A stretch of 64,000 nucleotides of DNA from Watersipora subatra (GCF_963576615.1 NC_088714.1:64178667-64242666); one strand, 5' to 3'; counted from the stretch's first letter, positions 12,685 through 27,300 are shown. The notes: a model not told the origin generated them from the letters alone. Numbers and translations are program-made.

Positions 12685-12773
12685 AAAGAGAACATTGTTT
12701 AGGCATTTGCTTCACACGCTCGAGTTTATAAGAGTTCAGCAGGGGCTATTATTTTTACATCTTTCCTCTGGAG

Positions 12774-12899
12774 AATGCGTCAGCCTGAATATGATTGATA
12801 ATTTAGTCCTTTCAAAATCCGGCAGGACAAATGATGAAGACTTATCTAGGGCGAGTTCTGATAATCTCCTTATAAGCCTCTACAAGTCACGTTCACGAG
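12774..12899 (+). CDS. Candidate upstream exon, possibly of the CPEB gene
   Basis: A pyrimidine-rich tract and CTGGAG acceptor lead into 126 open bases ending at a weak GTTAAA donor. The translation contains NMIDNLVLSKSG and SSDNLLISLYKSRSR, a Ser-rich low-complexity segment of the kind found in CPEB N-termini. The entry and exit phases are both 1, which fits the phase-1 start of the next supported exon at 21386, 8.5 kb downstream. The donor is poor and CPEB N-termini are poorly conserved, so the link to CPEB is only a hypothesis. Confidence 0.3.
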
Positions 12900-12904
12900 G
12901 TTAA

Positions 12905-13406
12905 AAAGGAAGGGCAAGAAATACAGATAATATTTACTTTTATTCTCAACTCCTTATTATAAATTTTTTCCGCCCTTTAACCACGGTAACCAAGCTTTGA
13001 CACAATTCTCTGTTATTACTTTTTAAGCACTGGTTGTCGTAAGTAAAAAGGCAATAATAACAGTTTTAAAAATAATAAGAAAAAAACATTTAATAACAGT
13101 TGTAAAAAGGCGTTTCAAACGCAGACACTGTGTACTTTACTAAATATATATGTACCTAGCGGATCGTAATTACTACATTATGGTTTGATGGATAAATAAA
13201 TTAGTTTCAACTAAAACATCTTACTCGAATAATCAATAACAATTCACAAACTAAAGTTCTATCAAGTTCAAAGGTTCATCAGGCGCTGAGATACACAACC
13301 AATTAAATATTTTCAAGTTATTTGTTTCTTTTTTCCAGTCATTCTTTTGTGGGTGGATTATATTGACTGATTATATGATCTAATGATTATTAGTTCAAGC
13401 AGGTAT
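12905..13406. other. No feature seen
   Basis: AT-rich spacer between the candidate exon and its degenerate duplicate. No coding, RNA or repeat signal supported. Confidence 0.4.
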
Positions 13407-13570
13407 AGCAGGGGCTGTGGTTACAGCATTCCTCTGGAGAATGCCAATGCATAAATATGATTGATAATTTAGTTCTTTTCAAACTTTGGCTAGAAATAGG
13501 TGAAGCCTTATTTGGAGTGATTACTGATAATCTCCATCTAATCTGCAACCAGTCATGTTTACAAAGCTAC
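13407..13570 (+). repeat. Degenerate duplicate of the 12774-12899 exon region
   Basis: 'agcaggggct', 'cctctggagaatgc' and 'atgattgataatttagt' recur in the same order as at 12738-12812, about 650 bp downstream. The same frame remains stop-free to the end of the homology but the protein is strongly diverged. It may be a decayed duplicated exon or simply a duplicated segment. Confidence 0.6.
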
Positions 13571-14599
13571 TAAGAAAAGACAAGAAATTCCAGTGATATT
13601 TTTTATAATATTTTAGAAAAATCCTGAAGGTACGCTACTTAGATTAATGTACAAATAAAGTAGAAACATTCAAATGCAATGTGAGATTACTAAAATGAAG
13701 GCATTCCTAAAGCCTGAGCACACATACTGATGAAATGAACAGGTTATGTTATTAATTTGTAAGGTTTCTAAATAGCACTTTTACAGATAACTCAAAAAGG
13801 GTCAACCGAAATGAAAAAGGCAGAACCACATTTTAGAAATAGTGTCAAGCAATATGTGATGCAAATTTTTTTTACCACAACTTTATACAGAGAGCTCATT
13901 TTTATTAGAGAGTAGAGAAGAAAGGATTTACTTACTTCTCTATAAGAGACTTGTAGAGGATTAGGATGCAGCAATGCAAAGAGCTGAGAACTGCTCAGAG
14001 ACCGCAATGAGTTTTTAGTACAGATGAAACGGGGACTCAAACACACCGTTGTCTAAAAAATATAAAAGTCATAAATTAGACTATACAATGCATCTTTGAA
14101 AAGGGGTTGTAAAGAAAGATAATTTTGAGACAGCTGACCCAGAAGTGCAACAGCCTGTCACAAACTTTTGGTTATTAACTTGAGCCTGTTCGCTACCCAC
14201 CTCTCCAATGTGTCATTCAGTTTTTTATGTATTCCTAGTGGGCCTAGTGGGCAAACAGTATGCCCATCTTCTTAATGAGCCAATGGCAGACATCATAGTT
14301 ACTATTCTCCAAGAAGGTATATTTCCAGAGTTTTGAAAAAAAAACTGAAGCGAGGTCAGTAAATAAAGTGAAATCACCACTGAGCTTCAAGCAGTTAAGA
14401 TCCACATCTTTTTTATTCCATCTTGGAAAGTTTGCTGAAACTGATATCTCTCAGCTCATTGTAGAAGGTCTTCCTAGACTAGATAACCGATTTGCTTATA
14501 CCATGAACCCTAACACTACTGTAACAGATGCAATAATAGTCATTGAAAGCCAGCTTTTATTTCAACCACTCAGACAGCGGTTTAAAAGGAGACAAAGGG

Positions 14600-14870
14600 G
14601 CTAGTACCCTGGCAGTTCGAGATGCCGCGAGAAATCCTCATGTGTGCTGTTAAAGCACAGAGAATAAGCATGTGCACAAGTATTCTAACAAAGTGGAATG
14701 TGAACAGTTAGTGCAGATGGTAGCATGCCTGACTACCAAATCGAATGTTAGATGTTCAAATACTGTACAGTGCAATATTTTTTCCTGACTAGCAACCGTC
14801 TCTTTGGACAGAGAGACAGACGGATAGACACGGCATTTATGATTGTAAAGGTAGATGAACTGAAGAACAA
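14600..14870 (+). mobile_element. tRNA-derived SINE (family S1), longest copy
   Basis: The 5' core 'gctgttaaagcacagaga' is followed by an A-box-like 'gcagatggtagcatgcc' and a B-box-like 'gatgttcaaatac'. The 3' block 'agagacagacggatagacac' comes last. The order matches the copies at 11190 and 53785. Confidence 0.65.
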
Positions 14871-16184
14871 AAGAGAAGGTTTCTATCATTTTTCCGCGTT
14901 GGCTGTAGCTGTAGCCATAAAGCAGCTAATATGATTACTATTGCATGATAACCTGTGAGGCAGGTTGGATCAGTGCTGGAGAATGAAGGCAACATGTAAG
15001 AATGTCTTTTTGGAACAGTAGTAGGTCACTGAATGTTTAAAAATAGTGGTACTTGCTACTGTCCTTCAGGTTTAAGGCAGTCTGGCCTTGAACTGGCTGT
15101 CGGAAGAGTGTATTTTTGGTAGCTGATATAAGTGGTAAAACAAATTACACTAGTTTGTTCAAGTAAATTATGCGGTGTTGTAGATTTATAGTATAAATCT
15201 ATAGCTCAACCATGCCTAAAATTTATAATATAGCTCAACGTAATTAATATAATTTGCTGATAATTTATGTGTGGTTCTTGCTTTGTAAGACTTCTAGTAA
15301 GATGCAAGAACCAGAGATTTGATAGCGGGTGTTGCCCCTGAGTGTGTCTTGCATCAGTGGTTTATGATTGGTAATTAATGATAGCCAATGAGATTTGATG
15401 AATCCATTATTGAGCTTGAATCCCCACAGTGGTTTACCAGACTCATCAATCACAAACTTCAATGTTTAAGAAGATGAAAAGAGGATGCATGCCACAAATT
15501 GTGGTGAGTTCCTCTCAGTAGGAAGCTATTAAGTTTAAAATTTACAAAAACCGAAAAGTTACTAGTAGATATTACCGTAAAAACAAGACATTCCGTTGGT
15601 TCAGCTAGCAATATTTACAGCTTACCTTAGAACGCTATCAGTTGAATATAAAGGCTCGAGAGCTGTATTTATACAGTATCAGTAGAAGAGTTGCACTCCC
15701 ATGGCGTTAGATTTAAACTATGGTTCTAGTTAAACATTTACAATCTTAGAAGGATTTGTCTTCTTATGATGCAAGCTGATAATTTGTATTCCTGTAGTAC
15801 AAACTGCCAAGAGTACCCCAGTCTATGTGCATAAAATTTCTCAAAAGGAAATCTGATAACATGTATCAGAATGTATGGACAGCTCATAGCAGTTTGTCAA
15901 ATACCAGTTTTCAGTGTCGAGACAACTAAAGCACAACACATTTGAAATATTGTTATTATAGTATAGGAAATATTCTGCATTGATGAGCTGGCTGCATTTT
16001 AAAGCATACAGCTTGCAAACTACATGCATTATCATTGAAAATATATACTTTATCTAGAACTTTCTCTCTATGTAAGTCTTTAGTAAGTCTACTAAGCTAG
16101 CCCTATGAGGGCTATAGCTGTATAGCAATACTATACAGCTATTGTCAGCTCTTCTCATTGTTGATAGTAGTTTCATATAATATT
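14871..16184. other. Intergenic, no gene recognised
   Basis: No exon with convincing splice sites and no tandem array. A 65-codon minus ORF (15265-15462) and a 64-codon minus ORF (15841-16035) show no known motif. Confidence 0.4.
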
Positions 16185-16640
16185 ATACTAGCTGTGCCAC
16201 CCGGCGTTGCCTGTGTAATAGAAAAGTATTTGACAGAAAATAGATTTGTATTTAACATATAACAACATTTGCCATTCTAACTTTCAAACTACATATCATG
16301 AGAAAAGTTTTTTGTCTTATAAACAATGAGAAGTAGTGAGAGTTTTGCTATTAGCCAGTTTAATAATGTGAGCGAACAGCTTCTCGTGATGTTATGCGTC
16401 ATACGTAAAGCAGTTAGGTATTGCTCTGATATAATGACTTATATTGGCAGGCTACCAATTCGACTTTTGTAGTCTAGTGGGCTAGATGTAAAGCTGGTGT
16501 ACGGTTTGGTCCGTGATCGAATCCTCTTCGGTACAGATTATTTATTCCAAAATCTTAAGATCTATAGTCAGCTTTCTGATGAACACACAGACGGACTTGG
16601 AGAAATATATTTAAAGAAGAAAGATGTCTGAGTGGATATT
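16185..16640 (+). mobile_element. SINE family S2 (tRNA head, LINE-like 'agctgtgccacccggcgtt')
   Basis: It begins with the widespread 'ctgtgccacccggcgttgc' sequence. It also includes a tRNA-like unit at about 16455-16550 with A box 'tagtctagtgggctag' and B box 'gtgatcgaatcct'. A minus-strand relative at 59690-60055 has both parts in the same relative order, supporting one composite family. Confidence 0.6.
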
Positions 16641-18191
16641 CAGATATTCGCCAGCATCTTTTTTTCTAGCCAAAAAATTAACAAAAATTGAAAGGTTGAC
16701 AGGAGGTTACCCTCAACCTGTCGGTCATGTCCATTATACACCCACTACCAGTTTATTTTAATTCAAATACTCCCTAAAGCGCTTTTCTGATACCCAGAAG
16801 CAAGACCTTAATGTCAAAGATAGCTTCAAAGTTTTCAGTCTTTTTTAAAACTAAAAAGCTGTTTTCATAGCGTTACTATCTGCCAGCAATCTCTCCAACT
16901 TCATGGCTTCAACTAATACCGCTTTTGTCACCCATTTGTAAGCATATACAGTGTGATATACTGTCAAGTCTTGACTAAGGCATGAATTTAGTCACCTATA
17001 TATAAAACAAGAGTGCTTCCCATTGTACCAATACATGCACCCCATTGGTACAATGTAGATGATATATTTAACTAATATTGGAATTGATGGCATTCCTCCC
17101 TAAGGTCATTCTTTTTTAAGCTCTTTTTATAGTATCATCAAAACCATTCCGTGTAGCACCACCATCAGTCATAATTAATTTCCATCTATTTATAAACATT
17201 CATTAATTCATTTGACTCGTGCAGTGAGTGACATAATGATATATCTCTGATGATCTATGCTTCTAAATGTTTGGCAAGCCGTGTATACAAGGAAATTTCT
17301 TAAAATGAACATAATGCTGATTTTCAACTAGTAGTTGAACTCTGTTGCACATCAAGCATTATTCAAGCTCTACACACAAGATGAGTGTAGAAAATGCGAC
17401 AAACAGTAAGACATGTTTGCCGTTTGAGGAAATCTATTGTACTTGCTTTAGACAGAATAAGCTTTATCATTCATAACATGACTGACACAGACTACGTTAC
17501 GGAATACATCGTATCTAAGTTCCGTGATTCTCTGAAAGAAGAACTATACTGCAGTTGTTCAGACATTTTCCTTTAGCACATCTGTTTTCTTGTTGTCAAG
17601 AGTCAAAATTTATCTTTTGTTGAGATTTTAGCAAAAACAGTAGCAGCTGCAGACCAATAATTTATCTTTTTCCTTGTTTTTTTTTGAACTGACAGGGTTA
17701 GTTTAGCCTAAATACTTTCTGCTACTACCGGAGCCGAACCCTTAATCAACAACAAACCTGTTGTTATAAGGGTGGGAAGTATTGACAGGCAATGCATTGC
17801 TTTTACCAAATTACATTCTGGAATAGCAAGTTGTAGACGCAAGCTTTGAAATCTTTGATAAAAATACACATCATGCGTGAAGTATCGGCAAGTATTTGTA
17901 TTTATACAGAGATATGTGAAATGATTTTCCTTGAATACCCTTCCTGTTTGTGCGTGAGAACTCCACTTGCGTACTTGCACTAACAAAAACACATAAAAGC
18001 TTACTAACTACAGCTTTGATTAGAAAATGTGTGTTTCAGACTCAATGTTTTTAGTAGCTAGCTCTCTATGGGCTAAGAGACAGTGAACAGGAGAAGACAA
18101 CCATCTTTTGCAGGAGTTTGGCTGACAAGCTACAACTAACAGGCTGTAGCAAACGTGACTGCTCCTCTTTCATAGCTGGTCTGCTCCAATT
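16641..18191. other. Intergenic, no gene recognised
   Basis: Weak ORFs only, for example 17394-17576 plus and 17708-17992 minus. Neither has recognisable domain motifs or bracketing splice sites. Confidence 0.4.
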
Positions 18192-18555
18192 GTATTAATC
18201 TACATGAGTAATCCATAGGGTATATCATAGTCAACTTATATTAGTCTACGGGAGTAATCTATAGGGTATATCATAGTCAGCTCATATTAGTCTACATGAG
18301 TAATCCATAGAGTATATCATAGTCAACTTATATTAGTCTACGGGAGTAATCTATAGAATATATCAATGTCAAATCATATTAGTCTACATGAGTAATTCAT
18401 AGAGTATATCATAGTCAACCCATATTAGTCTACATGAGTAATTTATAGAGTATATCACATTCAACTCATATCAGTCTACAGAAGTAATCCATAGAGTATA
18501 TCAATGTTAAATCATATTAGACTATAGAGGTTATCCACAGAGTACATCACAGTAA
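18192..18555. repeat. 46-bp minisatellite, about 8 copies
   Basis: The unit contains 'attagtctacatgagtaat' and 'agagtatatcatagtcaac'. Copies differ by substitutions and small indels. Confidence 0.9.
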
Positions 18556-21385
18556 ACAAGAATAATATTTTTTTCGTCTATGGAGCTGTTTACTTAAGTA
18601 GATAGGTTTAGCACACATACAATGTAATTATAAAGACCCAACAAATAGCTCAAATTTTCAAAAGGTTAAGAGTTTTTTCTCTTGCACATAGGACAAATAG
18701 GAATGCAGGCTTTAAAAGTATAAAAATATGATAGTCACTTCTATACAATACTAGATTCATTGCAACACTTACAGTACTTACATCCAGTATTTAAACAGCT
18801 GTGAGCAACTTAATTATACGTAAATAATTGAATTGCATTACCGTGGTTGCTATTGTTACTTTAACACCACATTCCAGCAACATAAAAGATAGAGAAGCTC
18901 AGCTCAACAGCTTATAGATTTAGGTTTATAAAACACCAATTAATTTAAAAGGTGAAAAAATCAAAAATAGTCTTTTAGCCGTACTTGGCCAAGATTAAAA
19001 GGGAAAGAAAAAATGTTACATACAACAAAACTCTTTGCAATAAAAAGTACACCTAAATGCTTATGCTAAAATAGCTATTAGATTTATTAAGTTGAGGAAT
19101 AATTTATTTCTAAATATTTAATACGAGATCAAATTTATAACTATATAAATACAATAAAGCTGAGCAGGTCTTGCGCGAGTCTTGACCTTAAAAAACCTTT
19201 CGAAGGAAAACTTATGAAAGTACAGTGTGAAATAAGTCTGAGAGTGAAGAAGTGCTGCAAAGGTTTAATCAGGATACAAAAGAAAAGAAAATAAGCAATG
19301 ATAACCAGAGCGATAAGATGTAGATATCTTTAAATAGCAACTTTTCATCTCTGGGCAGATAAATGAGTTACAATTATGGTTAGTATAGCTAATATGGCGC
19401 ACTTTAAAGTTTAATTATGACATGACTGCAGTAACCAATGTATCATTGCATCATTACGGATCCTCTGGTTTACACTAATGTTGTCACATACGGTTGATTA
19501 GGCATAACATATATTTTATTCAAATATAATATTTATGCTTGTCAAAACCAAGAAACTACATATAATAAAACAATAACGTTAATCATACAGTTGATCATCT
19601 GTAAAACCATTGATAAAATATAAAATAAAACACATAAAATGAAAGATATGTCATTTACCTTAATAACACATCCAGCAGATTGATAAATAGTTTGTGAATC
19701 TCCTTCTGGTTTATTCTTGATGATGTATGTATATGACATAGGGGTAATGATGGAACATATATACAAGTAGCAAAAAGTATCAGCATGAAAAACAGAGCTG
19801 AAAAAAACTACATGTTGTTGGCTCAAAGGCTGATAGAAAAATGACTTCAAGGACACACCTAATCAACTGTACAACACTATGGCAAGTCAGACAGACCACA
19901 CAAGACAGACCACCCAAAATCAACAGATCAACTGATCAACTAGCATTCATTTTGGGCATGAGCAGTGATATAGGATGTTTGAATCGTGAAGCGCACTATC
20001 AAATTAAGAAAATTAACAGAGACAAGCAGAACCTTACAGTAATATTACCTTAAGAATGACTAGTATAAACTATCTTTATATCTGCTTATATTTGACTTTC
20101 TTGTATCCGATATATGTTATGCATAAAGTCAAATATGCAATACGTAATGTCAAATACGCTATGCCTAATGGCATGTGTCCAACACACACATTTTGCGGAA
20201 ATTTCGATACTTTTTCATGTCTAGATGCAGTGTACTTTTTAATTGATGACATGTCAGAGTACACGTAGTTACATGTACACATGCACATGTAAGCTTTAAG
20301 AAGCTACAACATATGTATAGATCAGTGAAAACAATTCTTTCAGGATAGTTAGTCTCTTTGCATGTTTCATGCTATTAAAAAACCTATAATAATATTTGAA
20401 CATGAACAGTAAAGATGCTTTGAGCAAGGTCTTAGCTAACAAATGTTGATTAGTTGTATTGCTATATTCATATAAATGTATAGCTGTAGCAACAAAGTTA
20501 AAAAGCTAAAAGCACATCGGTAAGCCAAGCACAGAGGTCCAAAGCTATGATATACCGACCCATTTTCGATAATATTTTTGCTTAGTATTACTGTTGTTCC
20601 AGTTGCTTGCTGTATTTTATTGGCAGTGTTTCAAATAGCCAAAAAAGCTAATTTTTTTTATATAAAAAGCATGTGTAGATAGTATGTTTTAACACAATTT
20701 TTGAAGGTTTTTGATCTGAACATGTCTGATAAGCTACCTAAGGTAATATCAGAGATTACATACAGATAGATTACTATACATACAGATAGTCACTGTTTAG
20801 TATAAATATGGTCTTCTCTGTGAGTTTTTAATAACTTTGGTAGATGTTTTATTAGTAAGTTGATTTGGGTAGTTGGATCGCTTCTTGTAAATAGTCATCC
20901 ACTTAAGAATTGTAGGACCTACAACACAAACAGAAAGCTGAAACTTCAAGCCCTTCCACCGCTGAAAGACAAGTCTCCAATTTACATGGCAAGTGCTTAA
21001 AATGCAGCTCTTCATTCCTTGTGATTCTTTCCTAAAATATATTTTCAAAGTGGATGAAGTTTTTATATCATGGCTTTTAACCATGCAAAATATAAGTTTT
21101 TTTTTATATTATAAAAATGTAAAAGAGTCATTTAGTAAAAATTAAGGTATGATCTGAAACAAATAAAATTCAAGTTTAACTTGCATGATGAGTATGAGTA
21201 GGTATCATCTGGAGAGTGATACATTACCCGTCTTATGCTGAAGCCACAAATATATTTTAGAGTTCTGATACATACAACATCATTATTCATATTGGGTTAT
21301 TAGTCTACCTCACAGTTATTTCTAAACATAATTTTGTGTCTTGTGTCTATGTCATGCTACAGTAAGTTTTTGCTATATACTTTAG
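18556..21385. other. Intergenic or CPEB upstream intron, no exon recognised
   Basis: AT-rich. ORFs at 19542-19856 (minus), 19841-20268 (plus) and 20797-21084 (minus) lack domain motifs. A short internal duplication of 'gtcaaatatgc/gtcaaatacgct' lies at 20128-20165. If the 12774 exon belongs to CPEB, this stretch is intron. Confidence 0.4.
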
Positions 21386-24300
21386 TGCCATCACAGCAAA
21401 TTCTGTGCACAGACAAAGGAAATATTTTAGGTAGCTTGGAGTGGAAGATCAACCCTGCAGGATCTATTAGAGGTAAGTTGTGATCTCATATTTCATACTA
21501 TTGTCACACCGTGTAGTAATGTAGATTACCTCTATAAGCTAAATTAGCTGTAGATTAGCTGTATTACTACTGATTTGATTTGATTTTGATTACTACCGTG
21601 TAGTAATCAAAATGTTGATGGTATCATTAATTTTGCTTAGCTTGTTCAGTACTATAAAATACAGAAAGATTTGCTTTCTGTTTATAACTGTTGGTAACAA
21701 TTTTTACATGTTTATTTTGAGCTAAAACTGTGAACTCTTTTGAGTGTGTTTGAGTCTGAATGCCGTCGGGTGTGTCTATATGCCTGAACTTTGTTGTGTG
21801 TTTGAGTCTGAACTCTGTCGGATGTCTGTGAGTCTGAGCTCTGTCAGGTGTCTGAACTTTGTTTGGTGTGTCTATGAGTCTGAACTCTGTAGGGTGTCTG
21901 TGACTCTGAACTCTGTAGAGTGTCTGTGAGTCTGAACTCTGTTGTTTGTGTCTGTGAGTCTGAACTTTGTCAGGTGTCTATGAGTCTGAACTCTGTTGTT
22001 TGTGTCTGTGAGTCTGAACTCTGTAGGGTGTCTGTGAGTCTGAACTCTGTAGGGTGTCTGTGAGTCTGAACTCTGTTGTTTGTGTCTGTGAGTCTGAACT
22101 CTGTAGAGGGCCTGTGAGTCTGAACTCTGTCGGGTGTCTATGAGTCTGAATTCTGTTGTTTGTGTCTGTGAGTCTGAACTCTGTTGTTTGTGTATGTGAG
22201 TCTGAGCTCTGTTGTTTGTGTCTGTCAGTCTGAACTCTGTAGAGTGTCTGTGAGTCTGAACTCTGTCGAGTGTCTGTCAGTTTGAACTCTGTCGAGTGTC
22301 TGTGAGTTTGAACTCTGTTGGGTGTCTGTCAGTCTGAACTCTGTCGAGTGTCTGTGACTTTGAACTCTGCCGGGCTTGTCTGATTTTGATATGTAAAGAC
22401 CCTTTAAGATGAGTAAAACTGTTGATGGCTCAAAACAATACGTTTTCTCTTTAAGCCATGGTGGGCATTAAGTTTAGTAGCGCCGAGTTTTGTTCCTGAT
22501 CTATCGAAGAACAAAATTTATTGTTGTTAAATCTCTCAAGTTATGCCAAAAATGGTGTTAAACTGTTTTGTTTCATGAGATATATACATGTAAGTTAATT
22601 GTTGGATTGCGCACCGCTATTTCGTTATATGTATATGTAGGTTTGAATTTCGTTAGTGCTGTCAAAGTTCAATGAACAAGCTCAGTGTACAAAGTTGTTA
22701 TTAGAAAACTGTAATTTACAAACGTTAAGATTTTGAATAGGCAACGCGAACTAGTATGTTTAGAACAAAAAATATGTTTTTTATTGTTCTTTTTTAAACC
22801 ATAAATCAGATAAAATATGTGTTATACATAATACAGTCCAAAAGTGCTGCAAAACAATCAACTTCAATATGGAAATTGTGTGATATATCACAAGTGTATG
22901 CCTACTCAAGTTTAAAGTAAGCCTACAGCTCTAACCATCAATGTGAATTACTCTGACACAAAAAATAACTGTGCTATTTTGTAGCTAATACACGTTTTCA
23001 CAACTTACATGTCTAGAAAATGAGACGAGTTTTGCTATACATGTTTGCTGTTAATCAGCTAGTAGTTGTAGTCTATAATGTAACTTACCCGTAGGAGGAA
23101 TTTGTTAAGATCCTGCTAACATTGACCAACTATTTTTGCTTAAAATGAAAGTATTCATGACATCATCATTTTTCGAGTGCTAAGAATTTTCTTAGTTACC
23201 GTATATTACACTTTGAATTTATTTACACATTATCTATGTAGCACAAATTTATGATTTCTCGTTGTAATTTGGTTAGACCAAATTTATTTATGTCAAGTTT
23301 TTGTCTTTTCACTTCTTTTGACAATAATAGGCAAGTACTTCATGGAGTACATTACCTTTTGAAATTTAGCGTCACGAAACTCTTTGCTTCTTGCAGTTTT
23401 AACTGGGTAATATATAATTGATACTTCATATACAGAGGCTCTGTCTGGCACCTTCATGTACTGCTTGTTAGCAACAGATAAATATGCTTTTACTACAGTC
23501 TAAGATCCGTTCTCAAGCAGCTAGGATCGCGATAAATTAAAACTAAAATAAAAAATTGGAACTTTTCAGCTTGAAATGTTGAACAGGAATTTAGAATTCA
23601 CATTTTGATGATAGAAGTGCAGCAGGTTTTATAAAGGTTTGATGATAGAAGTGCAGCAGGTTTTATAAAGGTTCGATGATAGAAGTGCAGCAGGTTTTAT
23701 AAAAGTTTGATGATAGAAGTGCAGCAGGTTTTTATAAAGTTTTGATGATAGAAGTGCAGCAGGTTTTATAAAGTTTTGAGGATAGAGGTGCAGCAGGTTT
23801 TATAAAGTTTTGGTGATAGAAGCGCAGCAGGTTTTATAAAGTTTTGGTGATAGAAGTGCAGTAGGTTTTATAAAGGTTTGCTGATAGGATTGCAGCAGGT
23901 TTTATAAAGGTAATATTTTCTTTAGCCATAGTTTTTTGTCTCGAGTGTATTAACTGTAGTTGTAATGGAAGTAAAGTTGATTTGGTGCCTTAGACACTTA
24001 CATAGACTTACTTATCAGGCGAAATTATTTTATTCTATTTTTATAAATTTGCAAAGTTGATAAGATTATCTATGGGCATTTTGTAGTATTAAAAATTAAA
24101 TACTTGAAACACACAATGCGCCATCTCATTGTTTCTTTAAACTAAATTAGATCAAATAAAATAATATTTCATTAGGTCAATATATTGTAAGTTTGAAAGG
24201 ATAATTTTTTATATTGAGCACCTGACAAATGATGACAAAAAAAGTAAAAAGGCAAACATATGCCACAAAAAACTTGTATAACCTAGTTGAGTGATCAAAA

Positions 24301-27300
24301 AATTAAAGATGAATAAATAAAAGTTATATGAATGACTGAAGTTTAACATATGTATAATCATTAAATAACTCTTTAGCAATATAAATGATGTCATGCATAT
24401 TTTAAGATTGAGATAATAAATAGATATTGTCAGCTATGATTGCTAGAAGTAAATCAGACATAGTTTTATCAAAAGTCTTCGTGGCACTAATTATTGTACA
24501 GTATCTTAGCAACCTGCAAGCTTGTTTGAGCTCTAATTGAAATATACATATTTTTATTATGCACTTACGCAAGTTTCTGAGTGAAACGGCAAGTATTGAT
24601 TAAGAATAGCTAGATGACAATAGATGTTCCAGATTTTAGGTCAGGATGCTTGGATCAAAAATTTAGCGGTTGACCTAGTTTGATCTCAAAATCATTGCTC
24701 ATGTCAGGAAGGTGTCGTAATAGTCAGTGCTGATGTCAGGAAGGTGTCATAATAATCAGTACTGATGTCAAAAAGGTGTCATAATAGTCAGTACTGATGT
24801 CAGCAAGGTGTTGTAATAGTCAGTACTGATGTCAGGAAGGTGTCATAATAATCAGTACTGATGTCAGGAAGGTGTCGTAATAATTTGTACTGATGTCAGA
24901 AAGGTGTCATAATAATTTGTACTGATGCAAGGAAGGTGTCATAATAATTAGTACTGTTGTCAGGAAGGTGTCATAATAATTAGTACTGATGTCAGAAAGG
25001 TGTCATAATAATTCGTAATGATGCAAGGAAGGTGTCATAATAATCAGTACTGATGTCAGAAAGGTGTCATAATAATTTTTACTGTCAGAAAGGTGTCATA
25101 ATAATTTGTACTGATGCGAGGAAGGTGTCATAATAATTAGTACTGATGTCAGAAAGGTGTCATAATAATTTGTACTGATGCGAGGAAGGTGTCATAATAA
25201 TTAGTACTGATGTCAGAAAGGTGTCATAATAATTTGTACTGATGCGAGGAAGGTGTCATAATAATTAGTACTGATGTCAGAAAGGTGTCATAATAATTTG
25301 TACTGATGCGAGGAAGGTGTCATAATAATTAGTACTGATGTCAGAAAGGTGTCATAATAAATTGTACTGATGCGAGGAAGGTGTCATAATAATCAGTACT
25401 GATGTCAGGAAGGTGTCATAATAACAATAAAAATACAGCTAAAAAATCTTAGTCATACAGCTTTGATTACAGCGAGTAAATATTTAGTAACACTTTGGTT
25501 CCAGCAATGAGAGCCAAATTATTCTATGTTGTTGTTCATTTCAATTCAAAGTGAACTGGATGTACTTGAAATTGCAAAAGTGGCAAATATTTTAAAGCAT
25601 CTAAAATTTATTCTAATGCATACTTTTCCCTTGTAAATAAGACTTCATCACAAACATGTTTGATTTTTTTTAGTTGACATAAAATTTTCTTTAAAGATAT
25701 TGTCAGGAAACAGCAAGCGGTCATATACTGTATCAACAAAGGTTTTTGTAGGAGGTACTCCCACAGATGTTACGGAAGGTAAAATCTTCAACTCTTTCAA
25801 TGAATGCAAATAGTCATTACAATTCTATTTAGCGAATACCATTGGTCATTGCATTTCTCTTTCAGCAAATACTATTGGTCATTGCATTTCTCTTTTAGCA
25901 AGTACTATTGGTCATTGCATTTCTCTTGCGACCAAACACTATTGGTCATTGTACTTCTCTTTCAGCAAGTACTATTGGTCATTACATTTCTCTTGCGACA
26001 AACACTATTGGTCATTACATCTCTCTTCCAGCAAATACTATTGGTCATTACATCTCTCTTTCAGCAAATACTATTTGTTTACTATTCATAATTGTATATA
26101 CCTTGACTAAGTTTATCTACAAAGAAATAGTCAACAGCATCTCAAGTTGAGTCCAGAGGTATCGCAGTGTTTGTGTTTCTATCTTTGCTTAAAAATGGTC
26201 GATCTTATCGCCACATGACTGAATTGTAAGGTACCTTACAAATGCATGTAATAATATATTTCACTATAATATATTACACTGCAATATATTATACATATTA
26301 TATATCATTATATATTATAATATATTATAGTGACATCTCTGATAGTTTGCCATAACTGAGGCAGCATCTCAGAGGTTCAAGGTTCAGTTGCTGTCTCATG
26401 TGCAGCCTGACAGTACACTTGCCTATAGTTTGTTATCAGTGTAATTTTTTAAAAGGAATTTTGTTTTTAATTTTCATGATTTTTTGTTTAATATTTAAAC
26501 TTGGTTTATTTGGTGATAACCTAAATGCTATCAATTTTATGTAGGGTTTCAATGTGAATGTTGTATCTAAAAAAAGGAATCATTTAGGAAAAATGTTTGG
26601 CAAGTTGATAGACATTTACAAACAGATCAGGCTAGTAGCTTGTAGATTAAAGTAAATCTAGCAGTCAGAAGAGATGCTATCAATAAAAAAAAGCTTGTTC
26701 ATGATTGGTTTACTTAGCTATTGTCCAGACATCCAAGTTCTAAGAACTTAGATGTCTGTCCAGCTGCAGACTGTTTACGTTCATATCAAGAAGAACATAT
26801 AATATCGCTATTTTTTGTCATTGATATATACAAGGTGCTCTCTGATTACTGGAACTGAGGCTATTTCCAATATACACCACTGTTGTTCTTAGAAATTTGA
26901 TGGCTATTTTTACAGAAGGTCTAAAGAGAGAATTCTCTGTGTTTGGTAATGTAGAGGTAGAGTTCCCAGGGTATCGTGGCACTGACAAACACCCCCGCTA
27001 TCAGCAAAAAGGTAAAGTAGACAAAAATGCGAATCAGCATCTCAATTTTGTATTGAAAAGTGACGAGTTGAAAGCACATAAATGGCATTGTGTTAAACAC
27101 TTTAAGACACAAACCACTTTACCTTAAATTAGATTTGCTGCATTTAATGCTCAATGTTAAAGCATAAAGCATAAGCTATACTATGCGCTGTCACAGTCCT
27201 CAAACTGTGATATTTCTAATAGCGTAAACATGGAATTTATTGTTAAACTGCATAAATTGGTAGTTATAAAGCTTGTATTAAACTGCTGACCGGGTACTGC

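Noticed and set aside
16455..16550. tRNA gene candidate
   Set aside because: Promoter boxes only. It has a repeat-family relative at 59690-60055, so it was called SINE.
17394..17576. 60-codon plus ORF near a short MSVENATNS start
   Set aside because: Considered as a CPEB first exon. There is no downstream phase support and no family similarity.
19542..20288. Overlapping ORFs on both strands (104, 70, 70, 70 codons)
   Set aside because: AT-rich, no domain motifs, no splice context. Not supported as genes.
25804..26150. 95- and 80-codon ORFs after the RRM1 exon
   Set aside because: They lie wholly in a 33-bp minisatellite inside a CPEB intron.
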